Shown here: positions 10,201-17,984 of the stretch, piece after piece
Layout: each line of letters begins with the position of its first letter
How positions within the stretch are numbered: the stretch's first letter is position 1
NCBI GenBank assembly: GCA_035550215.1
Contig: DASZPM010000011.1
Location: 84,818-148,817 of the forward strand
Direction: 5' to 3'
Origin: JABDFW01 sp035550215
Lineage (GTDB): Bacteria > Bacteroidota > Bacteroidia > Chitinophagales > Chitinophagaceae
Length of the DNA stretch: 64,000 bases
Notes under the pieces: generated by a model
Databases searched by the model: none
What the model was told of the DNA's origin: nothing
The model's input: only the letters and a program-made list of their open reading frames with translations
Position numbers and translations under genes: made by a program

Positions 10201-10298
10201 GTAACGGTGAGCCATTACCGGTGGGCACTTATTATTATGTTATCAGTACCAGCCACCTGCTAAAACCGTTAAGCGGTTCGGTAACAATATTAAGGTAG
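7233..10298 (+). CDS. Lectin-like/PKD-repeat T9SS cargo with type B sorting domain
   Basis: Secreted surface protein of 1021 residues. A signal peptide (to about residue 21, CKAQ) precedes an L-type (legume) lectin-like domain at about 22-250, with GADGIAFCFLDVPP and VCIDTWNNC. Then come an Ig-like segment and four PKD domains, each with a W-x-F/L-x-D/E-G core: YNWSFSDGG (~376), WWWDLGEGN (~457), RTWLFDDG (~541) and YKWDFGDGN (~626). The end, VPNAFSPNGDGINDTWQI (~937-1021), is a gliding-motility-associated C-terminal domain, the type B signal of the Por/T9SS. The only sensible start is TTG at 7233; an ATACTTTGCC promoter-like stretch lies 30 nt upstream. It likely binds glycans. The PorP/SprF gene follows, the usual arrangement for type B cargo. 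Confidence 0.92.
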   Translation: MFRRIAYPVLVILFASQCKAQTYVFAQLQGSPVNTAGWNFAGAAKVTNVTGANNSEILLTPAVNATSGAIFFNQPINLNMCKKWKAEFDYRLYDGTGADGIAFCFLDVPPTGFQNASNLGIPRDANGLKVCIDTWNNCATSSNYQVPKVEIRWGKGYGDYNAGGTLVTEGECRTDAGPTVANVNGQLSVLRSSNYLHVIIEYNAGALSVNVAGYQLFNGVATPGFNFAGYLGFTGSTGGSNDNQSIKNVVIYTEMPPSVAGVAAHPVCPGDTVHLGTSATSGYSYSWTPATGLSSTTASNPVATAANTTGDVLYQKYYVKTAFTANPGCASADSVTITVNPAPQTDFTTPVICLPQGNTTISNKTSINDGTQNQLIYNWSFSDGGTSTQTNPAHKYTAAGNYSITLLATSVNGCKSTLTKNFTVNPQAKASIKVAAEYCQDSSLTFNGSTGGSPVQKWWWDLGEGNVDSVQNPLHTYSAPGTFTVTMHAVTTEGCVSDTASVPVTINPLPVASMAISGALCDGNALHFTENATPSIGTITSRTWLFDDGTTANTQTVNHAFTPYGSHKISLSVQNSKGCNSKPYSKTITISPKPVAGFFPPTICRGVNGAFTNNSTIADGTQGQFTYKWDFGDGNTASTSQPSHSYTNAGNYPVKLIVTSNNGCIDSLTKTFAVSDYPVVDFQVLTTNFCGNLPLQIKDNSSVQYGNLDAIKIYWDASQPTFTQVNSPASGAVYTHNYPTFGYTNSLQVTLKLQVFSSGQCYTEKSGVTVLFASPKLVFSAVPTYCSNDNRNVILNEARDTTAFQGSGYYTGDGVNNGNFIPSLAGAGEHTITYHYTLSNGCSDTITQTVKVGVKPTVSAGPNEVILKGGQIVLLGAASGGDNLSYNWTPATYLDNSTALQPVASPPGDTYYTLKATNSDGCNDTSGAWVKVLQFPLVPNAFSPNGDGINDTWQISYISSYPDCQVRVFNRYGQVVFTSTGYATPWNGTRNGEPLPVGTYYYVISTSHLLKPLSGSVTILR

Positions 10299-10414
10299 AT
10301 TGATGGCAGGTGCAGTGAAATAAATGTATCTTTAAAAAGCAACAGTTACAGCTAATGATAACCAGCAAAGGAAATCATCCTAAGACTAAACAAGAATAAA
10401 ATGCAGCTTGTTAC

Positions 10415-11452
10415 ATGAAAAAACTAACGCTTATAATTATTGTGATGCTGGTTGCCCTGCAGCTATATGCCCAGCAACGCCCCTATTATACACAATATGT
10501 ATTGAACGACTTTATTATTAACCCTGCTGTGGCGGGCATTGAAAACTACTGGGATGTTAAATTAAGCCACCGCCATCAATGGGTAGGCCTTGAAGGCTCA
10601 CCGGTAACCACCTACGCCACCATCCAGGGGCCGTTACAAACAACCGGGCTGGCCCGGGAAACACCTTTCACAGTACATCCCAAGGGCGAAAACCCGCTTG
10701 GCGATGCGTATTATCAAACCTACGAGGCCGCCCAAAGGCATTTTGGCCTGGGTTTTACTATTATAAATGATGCCACAGGCCCGCTAAACCGTTTTGGGGC
10801 TTCTGCATCACTGGCATACCATATTCCGGTTGCTGAAGGCGTTAGTTTAAGCAGCGGTTTTTCCTTAGGCATTCAGAATATGCGCCTTGACCAGACAAAA
10901 CTTGATTTTGGCGCGCAATACCCCGCAGACCCCGCGGTGGCGGGCAGTGGCTACCTTAACCGTATAAAGCCTGATATAAGTGCAGGCGTTTTCCTGTACG
11001 CGGCACATTATTTTATTGGCCTGGCCGCCCAGCAGATTATACCTGAAAAAATAGGGTTTGGTAATACGAAAGTTTCGGGCGATACCATACTCATCAACGG
11101 CAAGCTTGTTCCTCACCTCTTCCTGCAGGCGGGCTATCGTTTTCTTGTAACGCCTGATATTAATTTTATGCCATCGGTAACTGTAAAATACATCACCCCT
11201 TTACCCTTGAGTGTTGATATTAACGCCAAGCTGCAGTACCGAGATTTATTGTGGGTGGGCGGCTCCTTCCGCCCCAACGACGGTTTTGCAGCCATGCTTG
11301 GCCTCAACATAAACAGCCTGGTAAACATCGGCTATTCTTACGACATCACTACTTCACAACTGAACACGGTTAGCCGCGGCACGCACGAAATTGTTGTTGG
11401 GTTTTTATTGGGTAATAAATACGGCAACTGGTGCCCGCGGAACGTATGGTAG
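10415..11452 (+). CDS. PorP/SprF family T9SS membrane protein
   Basis: Outer-membrane beta-barrel of the PorP/SprF family, which helps present or anchor type B T9SS cargo at the surface. The 345-residue sequence has a signal peptide (MKKLTLIIIVMLVALQLYAQ), the family opening QQRPYYTQYVLNDFIINPAVAGIENYWDVKLSHRHQWVGLEGSP, and many aromatic-ended amphipathic strands, ending KYGNWCPRNVW. It follows the 1021-residue cargo gene by 116 nt. That cargo-plus-PorP pairing is common in Chitinophagaceae and suggests this barrel is dedicated to it. Confidence 0.93.
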   Translation: MKKLTLIIIVMLVALQLYAQQRPYYTQYVLNDFIINPAVAGIENYWDVKLSHRHQWVGLEGSPVTTYATIQGPLQTTGLARETPFTVHPKGENPLGDAYYQTYEAAQRHFGLGFTIINDATGPLNRFGASASLAYHIPVAEGVSLSSGFSLGIQNMRLDQTKLDFGAQYPADPAVAGSGYLNRIKPDISAGVFLYAAHYFIGLAAQQIIPEKIGFGNTKVSGDTILINGKLVPHLFLQAGYRFLVTPDINFMPSVTVKYITPLPLSVDINAKLQYRDLLWVGGSFRPNDGFAAMLGLNINSLVNIGYSYDITTSQLNTVSRGTHEIVVGFLLGNKYGNWCPRNVW

Positions 11453-11542
11453 CCAGTTAGCAATTGATTACCGGGCGTATCATTTTTATTTGGCTGCCTG
11501 TCAATAGTTGCTTACTGCGTTTACAGTGTTGGGCTGGATTGG

Positions 11543-11995
11543 TTAATACCGGCACCCCTCTTTCCGGCGCGTATCTATAATGTATTGTATTTTCCAGCCA
11601 TTACCTGTCCGCACCAAGCAAAAACAATCAATACCGCAATGACTGAAAGTGCCTTTATAAAAAAAGTTATACGGCGCCCAAACAAATGCCAGCGGGCCGT
11701 CAATTTTAATGGTGTTGAATTTTATTTGCTCGTCAGCATCACTCCTTTTCAAACCGGAAATTACATGCGCAAAGTCAGTTAGCTTTTCTGTTTCAACAGT
11801 GGTGCTGCCATCTTTTTCAACTACTGTTTGCAGCATACCTGCGGGTGCAAATGAATTTATAATGCCCGTACTGTCAGAGGCAGCCATAGCAATAAACAGG
11901 CTGTTAACAGCCGCCTTAACTGAATCTTCCACCTTTTGTGCCCTGGCGTTATTTATTGCCACCAATAAAATAAATGCCGCAATAGCTTTTTTCAT
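11543..11995 (-). CDS. Secreted SnoaL/NTF2-like (DUF4440-type) protein
   Basis: A 150-residue product with a signal peptide (MKKAIAAFILLVAINNARAQ) and an NTF2-like alpha+beta cone fold. An N-terminal helix, VKAAVNSLFIAMAASDSTGIINSFAP, is followed by strands around MLQTVVEKDGSTTVE, IKIDGPLAFVWAPYNFFYKG and the C-terminal GNGWKIQYIIDTRRKEGC. The pattern xVWAPYxFYxxGxxxHCGxDxFxLVRxxxGWKI recurs in Bacteroidota nuclear-transport-factor-2 family proteins. Ligand or enzymatic activity is unknown. The ATG at 11995 is preferred over an upstream GTG-like extension because the signal peptide begins there. Confidence 0.75.
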   Translation of the reverse strand: MKKAIAAFILLVAINNARAQKVEDSVKAAVNSLFIAMAASDSTGIINSFAPAGMLQTVVEKDGSTTVETEKLTDFAHVISGLKRSDADEQIKFNTIKIDGPLAFVWAPYNFFYKGTFSHCGIDCFCLVRTGNGWKIQYIIDTRRKEGCRY

Positions 11996-12180
11996 ATAAA
12001 AATGTCTTGTTTTACAGGATAAATATAGCAGTAAAACCCGCACGCGGTATTTTATTATTTCAATTCAATTATTGTTCGCTTTTTATGGTTGGTTTCAGCT
12101 AAACTGTTTAACTTTCAAACATTATCGCATGCTTTTAAAATCCCGGACAACCAATATACTTTCATTCTAAAAAAAGTCCA

Positions 12181-12936
12181 ATGCCTATCCCCGAAATCAT
12201 CTGCACTGATATAAAAATTGAGGAAGCACCATTCAGGCATTTTTATGCACGCAATTTTTTCAGGAATGATTTTTATGAATTACTGGTACAGGAGTTTGAA
12301 AAGGTTAAAGAAACAGGACTTGTTGAATATATTGACAAGAACAAACTAAGCAGGTTTCCGGGGTATGATGCCTACTGCTGGTTGCTGCCGCCGGGTTGTT
12401 CATACCCATTAAATATTTTTTATTCTTATAAGTGGATTGATTATTTCTCCGCACTATTTGGCGTTACACTTACGGCAGATGTAGTAGCTGAATTTCATCA
12501 TCACAAAATAAACAGCAGTTCAGGGTTTAAACACAATGACTATAATATTTGCTGTTTCGTTGATGACCCATTGCCAAACAAGGTAAACCCCTGGTATTTT
12601 CAATGCAGTTATGACAAAAAAAATAATGACATGACTTCAGGGAGAGTAACCGGCAGAATGCGCACAATAGCTATTATATACTATCTCAACAATGAGCCAT
12701 GGAAGGAAGGTGATGGGGGTGAAACAGGATTATATGCAAACTTGGGCGATGCACAACCCGCGGTCGCTATTCCACCAGTATCAAATGCTATTATGGCCTT
12801 TGAAATATCGCCGGTGTCGTGGCATGCATTTATCACCAACACAAAAAATGAGCGCAACACTATCATCATGTGGCTACACGCTGACGCTGAAAAACAAATA
12901 AGCCGTTATGGCGTTAAGCCACAGCCTTTCGGATAA
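12181..12936 (+). CDS. 2-oxoglutarate/Fe(II)-dependent oxygenase family protein
   Basis: Cytosolic dioxygenase of the 2OG-Fe(II) (prolyl-4-hydroxylase-like) superfamily. The facial triad is visible: H118-x-D120 in GFKHNDYN and H215 in SWHAF, with R225 (NERNTIIMW) placed to bind 2-oxoglutarate. The segment RTIAIIYYLNNEPWKEGDGGETGLY is the typical strand pair before the distal His. Length (251) fits. The substrate cannot be told; relatives hydroxylate proteins or small molecules. It abuts the lectin-like gene of the minus strand with no gap (the two stop codons are adjacent), so readthrough could interfere in either direction. Confidence 0.85.
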   Translation: MPIPEIICTDIKIEEAPFRHFYARNFFRNDFYELLVQEFEKVKETGLVEYIDKNKLSRFPGYDAYCWLLPPGCSYPLNIFYSYKWIDYFSALFGVTLTADVVAEFHHHKINSSSGFKHNDYNICCFVDDPLPNKVNPWYFQCSYDKKNNDMTSGRVTGRMRTIAIIYYLNNEPWKEGDGGETGLYANLGDAQPAVAIPPVSNAIMAFEISPVSWHAFITNTKNERNTIIMWLHADAEKQISRYGVKPQPFG

Positions 12937-13737
12937 TTATATGCTTTTAATAGACACCGTAACGGTACCGTAATTATCTGTCAGCCCGGGGCCGTAAATA
13001 CCGCTTAGGTCATCGTTTATCACCAATTGCAGCAAGCCTGTTAAACCTTGCGGCACATTGGCGCCAAACCCAACCAGGAATGCTGTGCCGTTTACACTGC
13101 CAATTAATGCACCTTCATTAGCCCCCGGCAAAGCATACCCTTCTTTTCCAATATAATTTGGGTTACCTGCCGCGTTTACCAGGCCTGTATCGGGGTTGGC
13201 GGTCCACTCGCCGCTAAGATAAGTAATGGCAATAGCGCCGGGGCCAACAGTTACACCTGTTGATTGCCAGGTTATGTTGGCCTGTACTGTAAATTGTACA
13301 TCAGTACCGTATAGCTGCGCTATGGCCGCATCAACATCCGCCTGGCTAAAACCAGCAGAATACAGTGCAGCGCGCATCGGGATTGCATCAAGTCCGGGAT
13401 AGAGGCTTGGGTCAAACAATAACGTTCCCAACCCAAATGCCGTTGTTGCGGGGAAACCATATTCTGTGCCCTGCGCAACAAAATTGGGGTCATTGAGGTA
13501 TAATTTCAGGCTTTGCGCCAGCAACAGTGGGGTAAGCTGTTGTGACGTTGGGTCGCTTACAGCCAAAGGCACAATGGCAGGACCATGCCCGCCCACCATG
13601 CCGGGTATGGCCATTGCTTCCATGGGCGCCATAGCGCCTGCTTTTGGCGCCGGGCTTTTTTCCGACGCAATTACCTTATCCACTTCAGCTTTATATTGTT
13701 TTACTTCTTTCTCAATTTTCCTTAATGAACGTTTCAT
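12937..13737 (-). CDS. PA-IL/LecA-like lectin-domain protein
   Basis: A 266-residue protein without a signal peptide. Residues 1-30 form a basic, coiled-coil-like helix, then an Ala/Met/Pro-rich linker (about 30-60) and an uncharacterised helical part. From about residue 150 the sequence follows the pattern of Pseudomonas PA-IL (LecA): a strand like the PA-IL opening, GAIAITYLSGEWTANP, then GALIGSVNGTAFLVGF and LQLVINDDLSGIYG...DNYGTVTVSI. The last part matches the N-D-x-x-G-x-Y-G-x-N-x-G calcium/galactose loop of PA-IL, here with an insertion. Galactoside binding is inferred, not shown. It lies 25 nt behind the 1382-residue gene, so the two are probably cotranscribed. Confidence 0.65.
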   Translation of the reverse strand: MKRSLRKIEKEVKQYKAEVDKVIASEKSPAPKAGAMAPMEAMAIPGMVGGHGPAIVPLAVSDPTSQQLTPLLLAQSLKLYLNDPNFVAQGTEYGFPATTAFGLGTLLFDPSLYPGLDAIPMRAALYSAGFSQADVDAAIAQLYGTDVQFTVQANITWQSTGVTVGPGAIAITYLSGEWTANPDTGLVNAAGNPNYIGKEGYALPGANEGALIGSVNGTAFLVGFGANVPQGLTGLLQLVINDDLSGIYGPGLTDNYGTVTVSIKSI

Positions 13738-13762
13738 GTTGACTTCATTTAAATGTTAGAAA

Positions 13763-16700
13763 TTACCCCTTGAAAGAGGCTTTAAGCGCGTCAGTCACCT
13801 GCAGGGCATTCAACACCGGAAATTGCACCTTAAGGGACGTGGTTACGTCCGGTACCTGGTACCCGGCTTTGGCAAGGGCCACTGTAAAAGCTGTATAATC
13901 GATGCCCGGGAAACTTTGTACGAGGCCCTGCCCTGTTTGTACCACGGTTAACCCCCTGCTGTAGCAGGCAGCGGCAAAACCGTTTGCATCCAAAAAGCCA
14001 AATCCGGCTTTTAATGCATCGGTAACCTGCAAAGCTGTAAGATATGTAAACTGTTGCGCAAGGGTTGTTGTAACGTCCGCAATGGTATAGCCCGCAGTGG
14101 CAAGCGCCCCGGTAAAATCCATGAAGCCTGTGCCGGGAAAAGTCTTCAGCAGGGCAGCACCTGCGTCCGCAGCGTTCATGCCGCTGTCATAACATGCTTT
14201 GGCAAATGCTTTTATGTCCATCAACCCAAATGCTGCAATAAGCGCTTCCGCCAGCGATTTAGCCTCCAGGGTTGGATATTCCTGTTTTAAAGCAAGCACA
14301 ACATCCCGCAGAATATAACCAGCTTTCGCCATTGCCGTGGCAAATACGGCAGCGCTACCCGTTGGAAATGCTGTATGAATAATGGAAGCCGTTACAAGCG
14401 CAGTACAGCCTTTGTTGTAGCAGGCAAGGGCTAAAGCATCTATGTCAACCGGGTTTATGGCAACAGCCCTCGCATCACTCCAGTTACTTTGTATAACCGT
14501 GTCATCGCCCGCGGCCAGCAGGTAAGCGGATGCATTCCCTGCCGGGAATGCTGACACAACAACATTACCCAGCAGGCCTGTGGTATTAATGGCAGCATCA
14601 TAAGTATCCAGCGTGACTTTCAAAGTGTACCCGGTTGCCTGGTTAATGGCCTGCCACGCAGCGGTGACAAGGTTGTTATCAAATGACGCTGTATCTATCA
14701 CCGGTGTATCTAAACGCAGAATGACGGAAGAAGATACTCCCAGGCTGCCCGCAATATGCGTAGCATCACCACTGGCCTGCACCCTTGCCACATAATGCCC
14801 ACCGCCGCCGTTAAATGACGCAAGCGGGATGGCAATGCCTGCAACATCCTGGCCTGCCGGTGCAGAAGCAGCCGTAACCGGCGGGGTATCCATATTCGTT
14901 AATAAAATTTCATACCCGATATTACCCGGTACATTATCCCAGCCGATGGTAAATAACAACTGTGCATCGGAATAGCTGAAACTAATATTTTGTACCGCAG
15001 GGAATTTTTCAATTTGAACAGAGTTGGCCCATGCACCGGGGAGTTGAGAGGATGTTCCAGACGCTCTTACTCCCACACTGTATTGCCCGGCCAATGTCAA
15101 ATTGAATAAACACGAAGGCTGTGTCACGGTTACTGCTGGCTGCGCCGGCTGTCCCCCCAACAAAAGCTGGACATCAAAAGATGACATTCCGCCTGCATCC
15201 CACCCTGCCTGCAGGTTTTCACCTGCAGGGTAAACCTGCAGGTTTGTTGGGGCAGCGGGTTTTACAATACCTGCCGCACTTTGGCCGTAAGCCCCGGGAA
15301 TGTTTGCCGTACTGCCGGTAACCCTCACCCATGCAGTGTAGGTGCCTGCGGGCAGCGGTTCCGCCATGGTTCCCGCGTTATTGGTTGACGCTTGCAAATG
15401 CAGGTAATCAGCACCGTCTTTATACAGGATAATACCATAGCCGGCAGGTGCCTGTGCCGCTGCATCCCATGTAACAACAAGTGTGCCCGCAGAAGCATCA
15501 AAGCTTAGCAAAATCCCCGTAATTGCTCCCGGTTTATCAATTGTCTTTTGGCCCCAGGCGCCCTGTGTATCAGAGTTTGTTCCCCTCACCATGCCGGTAT
15601 ACGTACCTACCGGGCTATTATCGGGGTCAATGGGGAGGGAACCATTTAGTGCTGTGCCTTTCACGGGGCCAATTTCACTGCCGCCGGGCTGCGATACCTT
15701 ATACTCGTAGTCACTAGCGTTTTGCAACGAATCCCAGGTGGCATTAAGGCTGTTGGTACTATAAGTTAGTGAAGTAACCGTAGCCTGCCCAATCCCTCCT
15801 CCCGGCGGGGGTGGAGGTGGTGGGGGCGGCGGAGGAGGCGGTGGAGGCGGAGGAGGGGGCGGCAAATCAGCCTGTACCATCTCCACGAAACCGTTTTGTT
15901 CCAGGCCCTGGCAAACCATCTTGGCGGCAATATCAAGCGCTTTTTGGGTGAATACAATGGCAAGTACTTTGGCCATTGCTGCTGCATTATCATACAACGC
16001 CTGCACAAACTGTTCAGGTATCGACGCGATAGCGTTAATAACCATGTCCGGCAGTTCTGACAACTTGGTCGCGGTTACTGCGAATCTTAATTTCCCCGGA
16101 AAATCAACCACACCAAGTTGCTGGCCTACCGAAGAAATAGTAAATGAAATGGTCAATACAAAATACAGGTCGGTATCAGTTGTTTCAAAAGAAGGCGTTA
16201 CAGTAAATTTTGTTTGTATGGCCTGTGATAATATTTCACCTGTAATGGCTGAGCAACCGCCTGCGCTGGTACTCGCCATCTGTTTTATGTACTTTATAAA
16301 ATCCACCACATTTTGGTCTAGCAGGAAAGCAGGCCAGGAAGTAACCCGGAAGCCTTCAGACTTGCAGTAGCTTACCCCAAGGCTAACAGGCTGGTTATTA
16401 AAAATGGCATACTGCTGCGTTGTACTTATAGTGGCGGCTATTTTAATCTCTTTTGTAGCGGGGTTCGGGCGTGAGAGTGTTACATCCACATCAACGCCAA
16501 AGTCTTCCCCAAAAAACTGCAACCCGCTGTTAAATTCAAGGTAAGCGGGGCCGTCAGAAGGTTTGGAATCAAATGTTAGTACCGGGCCGCCGCTCGTATT
16601 TCCATTAGGGCCGGTAATTTGAAGTACGTAAACATTAATGGGGTTATTAAGCTGGATAGACGCTTTAACCCCCTGGTTGCCGATATTGATATTGCCTGTA

Positions 16701-17911
16701 AAATCAATCGGTGTGTTCCAGATGGTAATTTCAACATTTGCATTTATCGTAAAACCATACTCATAGCTTATAGGGGTTATTGAAAGCGGCACAAGCTGGC
16801 CCTGGCTATTAATAATATTCAGGCCCGTGTTCTTAAGTTTTGCTATATCATAACCGTCTTTAAGATAATATATGCTGCTGCCTGCTTTAAAAACTATGTC
16901 AATAAAATCGGTTGGCCAACTAAAGCCGCTGATGGAGTTATTAAAAATATCACCAATATCAAGGTCGCCGTTAATAATCAGCACTGCCAATACCGGCGTT
17001 GAATCTTCCATGTATATCGCGCCCGTAAGGCTAAGGGGCTGGTAATTGATAATACCCTGGAACCAGAAAAGATGGCTAATGCCGGTGGTTGTGTCCAGTT
17101 GGCGGAGTATGGCAAACTGGAGGTTTAAAAAATCCACACCCGGCATGCTGCCTGCACCAAAAGGGTCGGTTACGTTTTTGCCAGGTGAGCTGACATCAAG
17201 AGAGAGTGCTGCGAACACCTGCTGATTTTGCTTGGTAACAATGCCGTTAAATAAAAACTGGTTATCAAAAACATTAACAGACAATTGCCCCTGCATTGAA
17301 TAAAAGACCGTATCGCTCAGGGTATATTGTAAGGCTATTTTCTTAAAAGAGAAAGTATTAAATAAAGTAAAATCAGGCAGTATTGCAGAATACATACTCG
17401 TTTTTACCTCGCTGGCATTATAATAAAAAGCATAAAGCTGAAGCTGCGTATTATCTCCCCCAAAAGAAATGATGGACTGCCCTATGCTCCACGAAGCGCA
17501 GTCAATTATTGCCCAGAAACATACCAGGCTGTTTAATACTTTGTCCTTCCAGTCAGGGTTTTGGGGAAAAGGAATAGAAGGAAATTGGTCTATCACCTGC
17601 TGGTAACTGGTGTCATCCGCCTTCAATTGGAAGAAGCCGGCATTTACTATGGGAATATGTAACCCCGGCAGGCCAAGATTAAAAGCATCATTCAGCAATA
17701 CACCGATATCAAGGGGTTCGGAGCCCCCGTTTTGTTGGTCGGGAGGTATGTGAGCGTATATCAAAAAATAGCCGCTCGCAAAACCTATTTTAGCTGAAAG
17801 AAGGCTGTTTAATTTATGGTTGCCAAAAATATTTCCATACCCTAACGTTCCTGACAGTAGGACTACCATTATTAATATAATTATCCAGGCAAATAGTAAA
17901 CCGCAGGGCAA
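13763..17911 (-). CDS. Giant modular protein: beta-rich N-region, polyproline, FN3-like modules, helical repeats
   Basis: I do not recognise this 1382-residue protein. Its parts: residues 1-30 hydrophobic; about 30-680 a beta-rich region with no family I can name (LSAKIGFASGYFLIYAHIPP, IDCASWSIGQSIISFGG); 684-703 twenty consecutive prolines; about 707-1155 five FN3-like modules of about 90 residues (cores LNATWDSLQNASDYEYKV, LVVTWDAAAQ, LQAGWDAGGMSSFDVQL, FTIGWDNVPGNIGYEIL, VTAAWQAINQATGYTLKV); 1156-1382 three helical repeats. No T9SS sorting domain is present. The frame is open only to a stop inside the hairpin at 17916-17954, so the start is TTG at 17911 or ATG at 17869; the first residues are uncertain. 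It may be an adhesin or toxin-delivery fibre, but that is conjecture. Confidence 0.7.
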   Translation of the reverse strand: MPCGLLFAWIIILIMVVLLSGTLGYGNIFGNHKLNSLLSAKIGFASGYFLIYAHIPPDQQNGGSEPLDIGVLLNDAFNLGLPGLHIPIVNAGFFQLKADDTSYQQVIDQFPSIPFPQNPDWKDKVLNSLVCFWAIIDCASWSIGQSIISFGGDNTQLQLYAFYYNASEVKTSMYSAILPDFTLFNTFSFKKIALQYTLSDTVFYSMQGQLSVNVFDNQFLFNGIVTKQNQQVFAALSLDVSSPGKNVTDPFGAGSMPGVDFLNLQFAILRQLDTTTGISHLFWFQGIINYQPLSLTGAIYMEDSTPVLAVLIINGDLDIGDIFNNSISGFSWPTDFIDIVFKAGSSIYYLKDGYDIAKLKNTGLNIINSQGQLVPLSITPISYEYGFTINANVEITIWNTPIDFTGNINIGNQGVKASIQLNNPINVYVLQITGPNGNTSGGPVLTFDSKPSDGPAYLEFNSGLQFFGEDFGVDVDVTLSRPNPATKEIKIAATISTTQQYAIFNNQPVSLGVSYCKSEGFRVTSWPAFLLDQNVVDFIKYIKQMASTSAGGCSAITGEILSQAIQTKFTVTPSFETTDTDLYFVLTISFTISSVGQQLGVVDFPGKLRFAVTATKLSELPDMVINAIASIPEQFVQALYDNAAAMAKVLAIVFTQKALDIAAKMVCQGLEQNGFVEMVQADLPPPPPPPPPPPPPPPPPPPPGGGIGQATVTSLTYSTNSLNATWDSLQNASDYEYKVSQPGGSEIGPVKGTALNGSLPIDPDNSPVGTYTGMVRGTNSDTQGAWGQKTIDKPGAITGILLSFDASAGTLVVTWDAAAQAPAGYGIILYKDGADYLHLQASTNNAGTMAEPLPAGTYTAWVRVTGSTANIPGAYGQSAAGIVKPAAPTNLQVYPAGENLQAGWDAGGMSSFDVQLLLGGQPAQPAVTVTQPSCLFNLTLAGQYSVGVRASGTSSQLPGAWANSVQIEKFPAVQNISFSYSDAQLLFTIGWDNVPGNIGYEILLTNMDTPPVTAASAPAGQDVAGIAIPLASFNGGGGHYVARVQASGDATHIAGSLGVSSSVILRLDTPVIDTASFDNNLVTAAWQAINQATGYTLKVTLDTYDAAINTTGLLGNVVVSAFPAGNASAYLLAAGDDTVIQSNWSDARAVAINPVDIDALALACYNKGCTALVTASIIHTAFPTGSAAVFATAMAKAGYILRDVVLALKQEYPTLEAKSLAEALIAAFGLMDIKAFAKACYDSGMNAADAGAALLKTFPGTGFMDFTGALATAGYTIADVTTTLAQQFTYLTALQVTDALKAGFGFLDANGFAAACYSRGLTVVQTGQGLVQSFPGIDYTAFTVALAKAGYQVPDVTTSLKVQFPVLNALQVTDALKASFKG
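13766..14446 (-). repeat. Three tandem 75-76-residue helical repeats in the giant protein
   Basis: Residues 1156-1231, 1232-1307 and 1308-1382 are imperfect copies. The shared pattern is D-x-x-(A/G)-(F/L)-A-x-A-C-Y-x-x-G at the start, then L-x-x-(S/T/A)-F-P, F-x-x-A-(L/M)-A-x-A-G-Y, D-V and A-L-Q-V-T-D-A-L-K-A-x-F at the end. Each unit looks like two half-repeats of about 37 residues (one starting ACY..G, one AGY...DV), giving six helical hairpins. Copies 2 and 3 are closer to each other than to copy 1. Confidence 0.85.
15803..15862 (-). repeat. 60-bp proline-codon tract (20 Pro)
   Basis: Twenty successive CCN codons, with all four codons used in mixed order, encode residues 684-703. The plus strand is therefore a 60-base G-rich stretch. 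The mixed codon use means it is not a simple trinucleotide slippage array. It separates the unique N-terminal half from the FN3-like modules and probably acts as a stiff spacer. Confidence 0.9.
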
Positions 17912-17915
17912 AGCG

Positions 17916-17954
17916 TTTTATATAAGGTTGGGCAGGCGCCAACCTTATATAAAA
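17916..17954. repeat. 16-bp perfect inverted repeat upstream of the giant gene
   Basis: TTTTATATAAGGTTGG (17916-17931) pairs with 17939-17954 around a 7-nt GC-rich loop. It lies between the 91-residue gene and the 1382-residue gene and touches the start of the latter. The stem ends in A/T but no T-run follows it on either strand, so it is not a standard terminator. An attenuator, a protein-binding site or the scar of a small mobile element are all possible. Confidence 0.8.
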
Positions 17955-17984
17955 CTGCCTGCAAAAAAACACAACGTCATTCAG

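Noticed and set aside
13466..13759. Plus-strand 97-codon frame over the lectin-like gene start
   Set aside because: Opposite-strand shadow; no ribosome-start context or similarity.
17916..17954. Inverted repeat taken as a rho-independent terminator
   Set aside because: No T-run after the stem on either strand; kept only as a repeat of unknown role.
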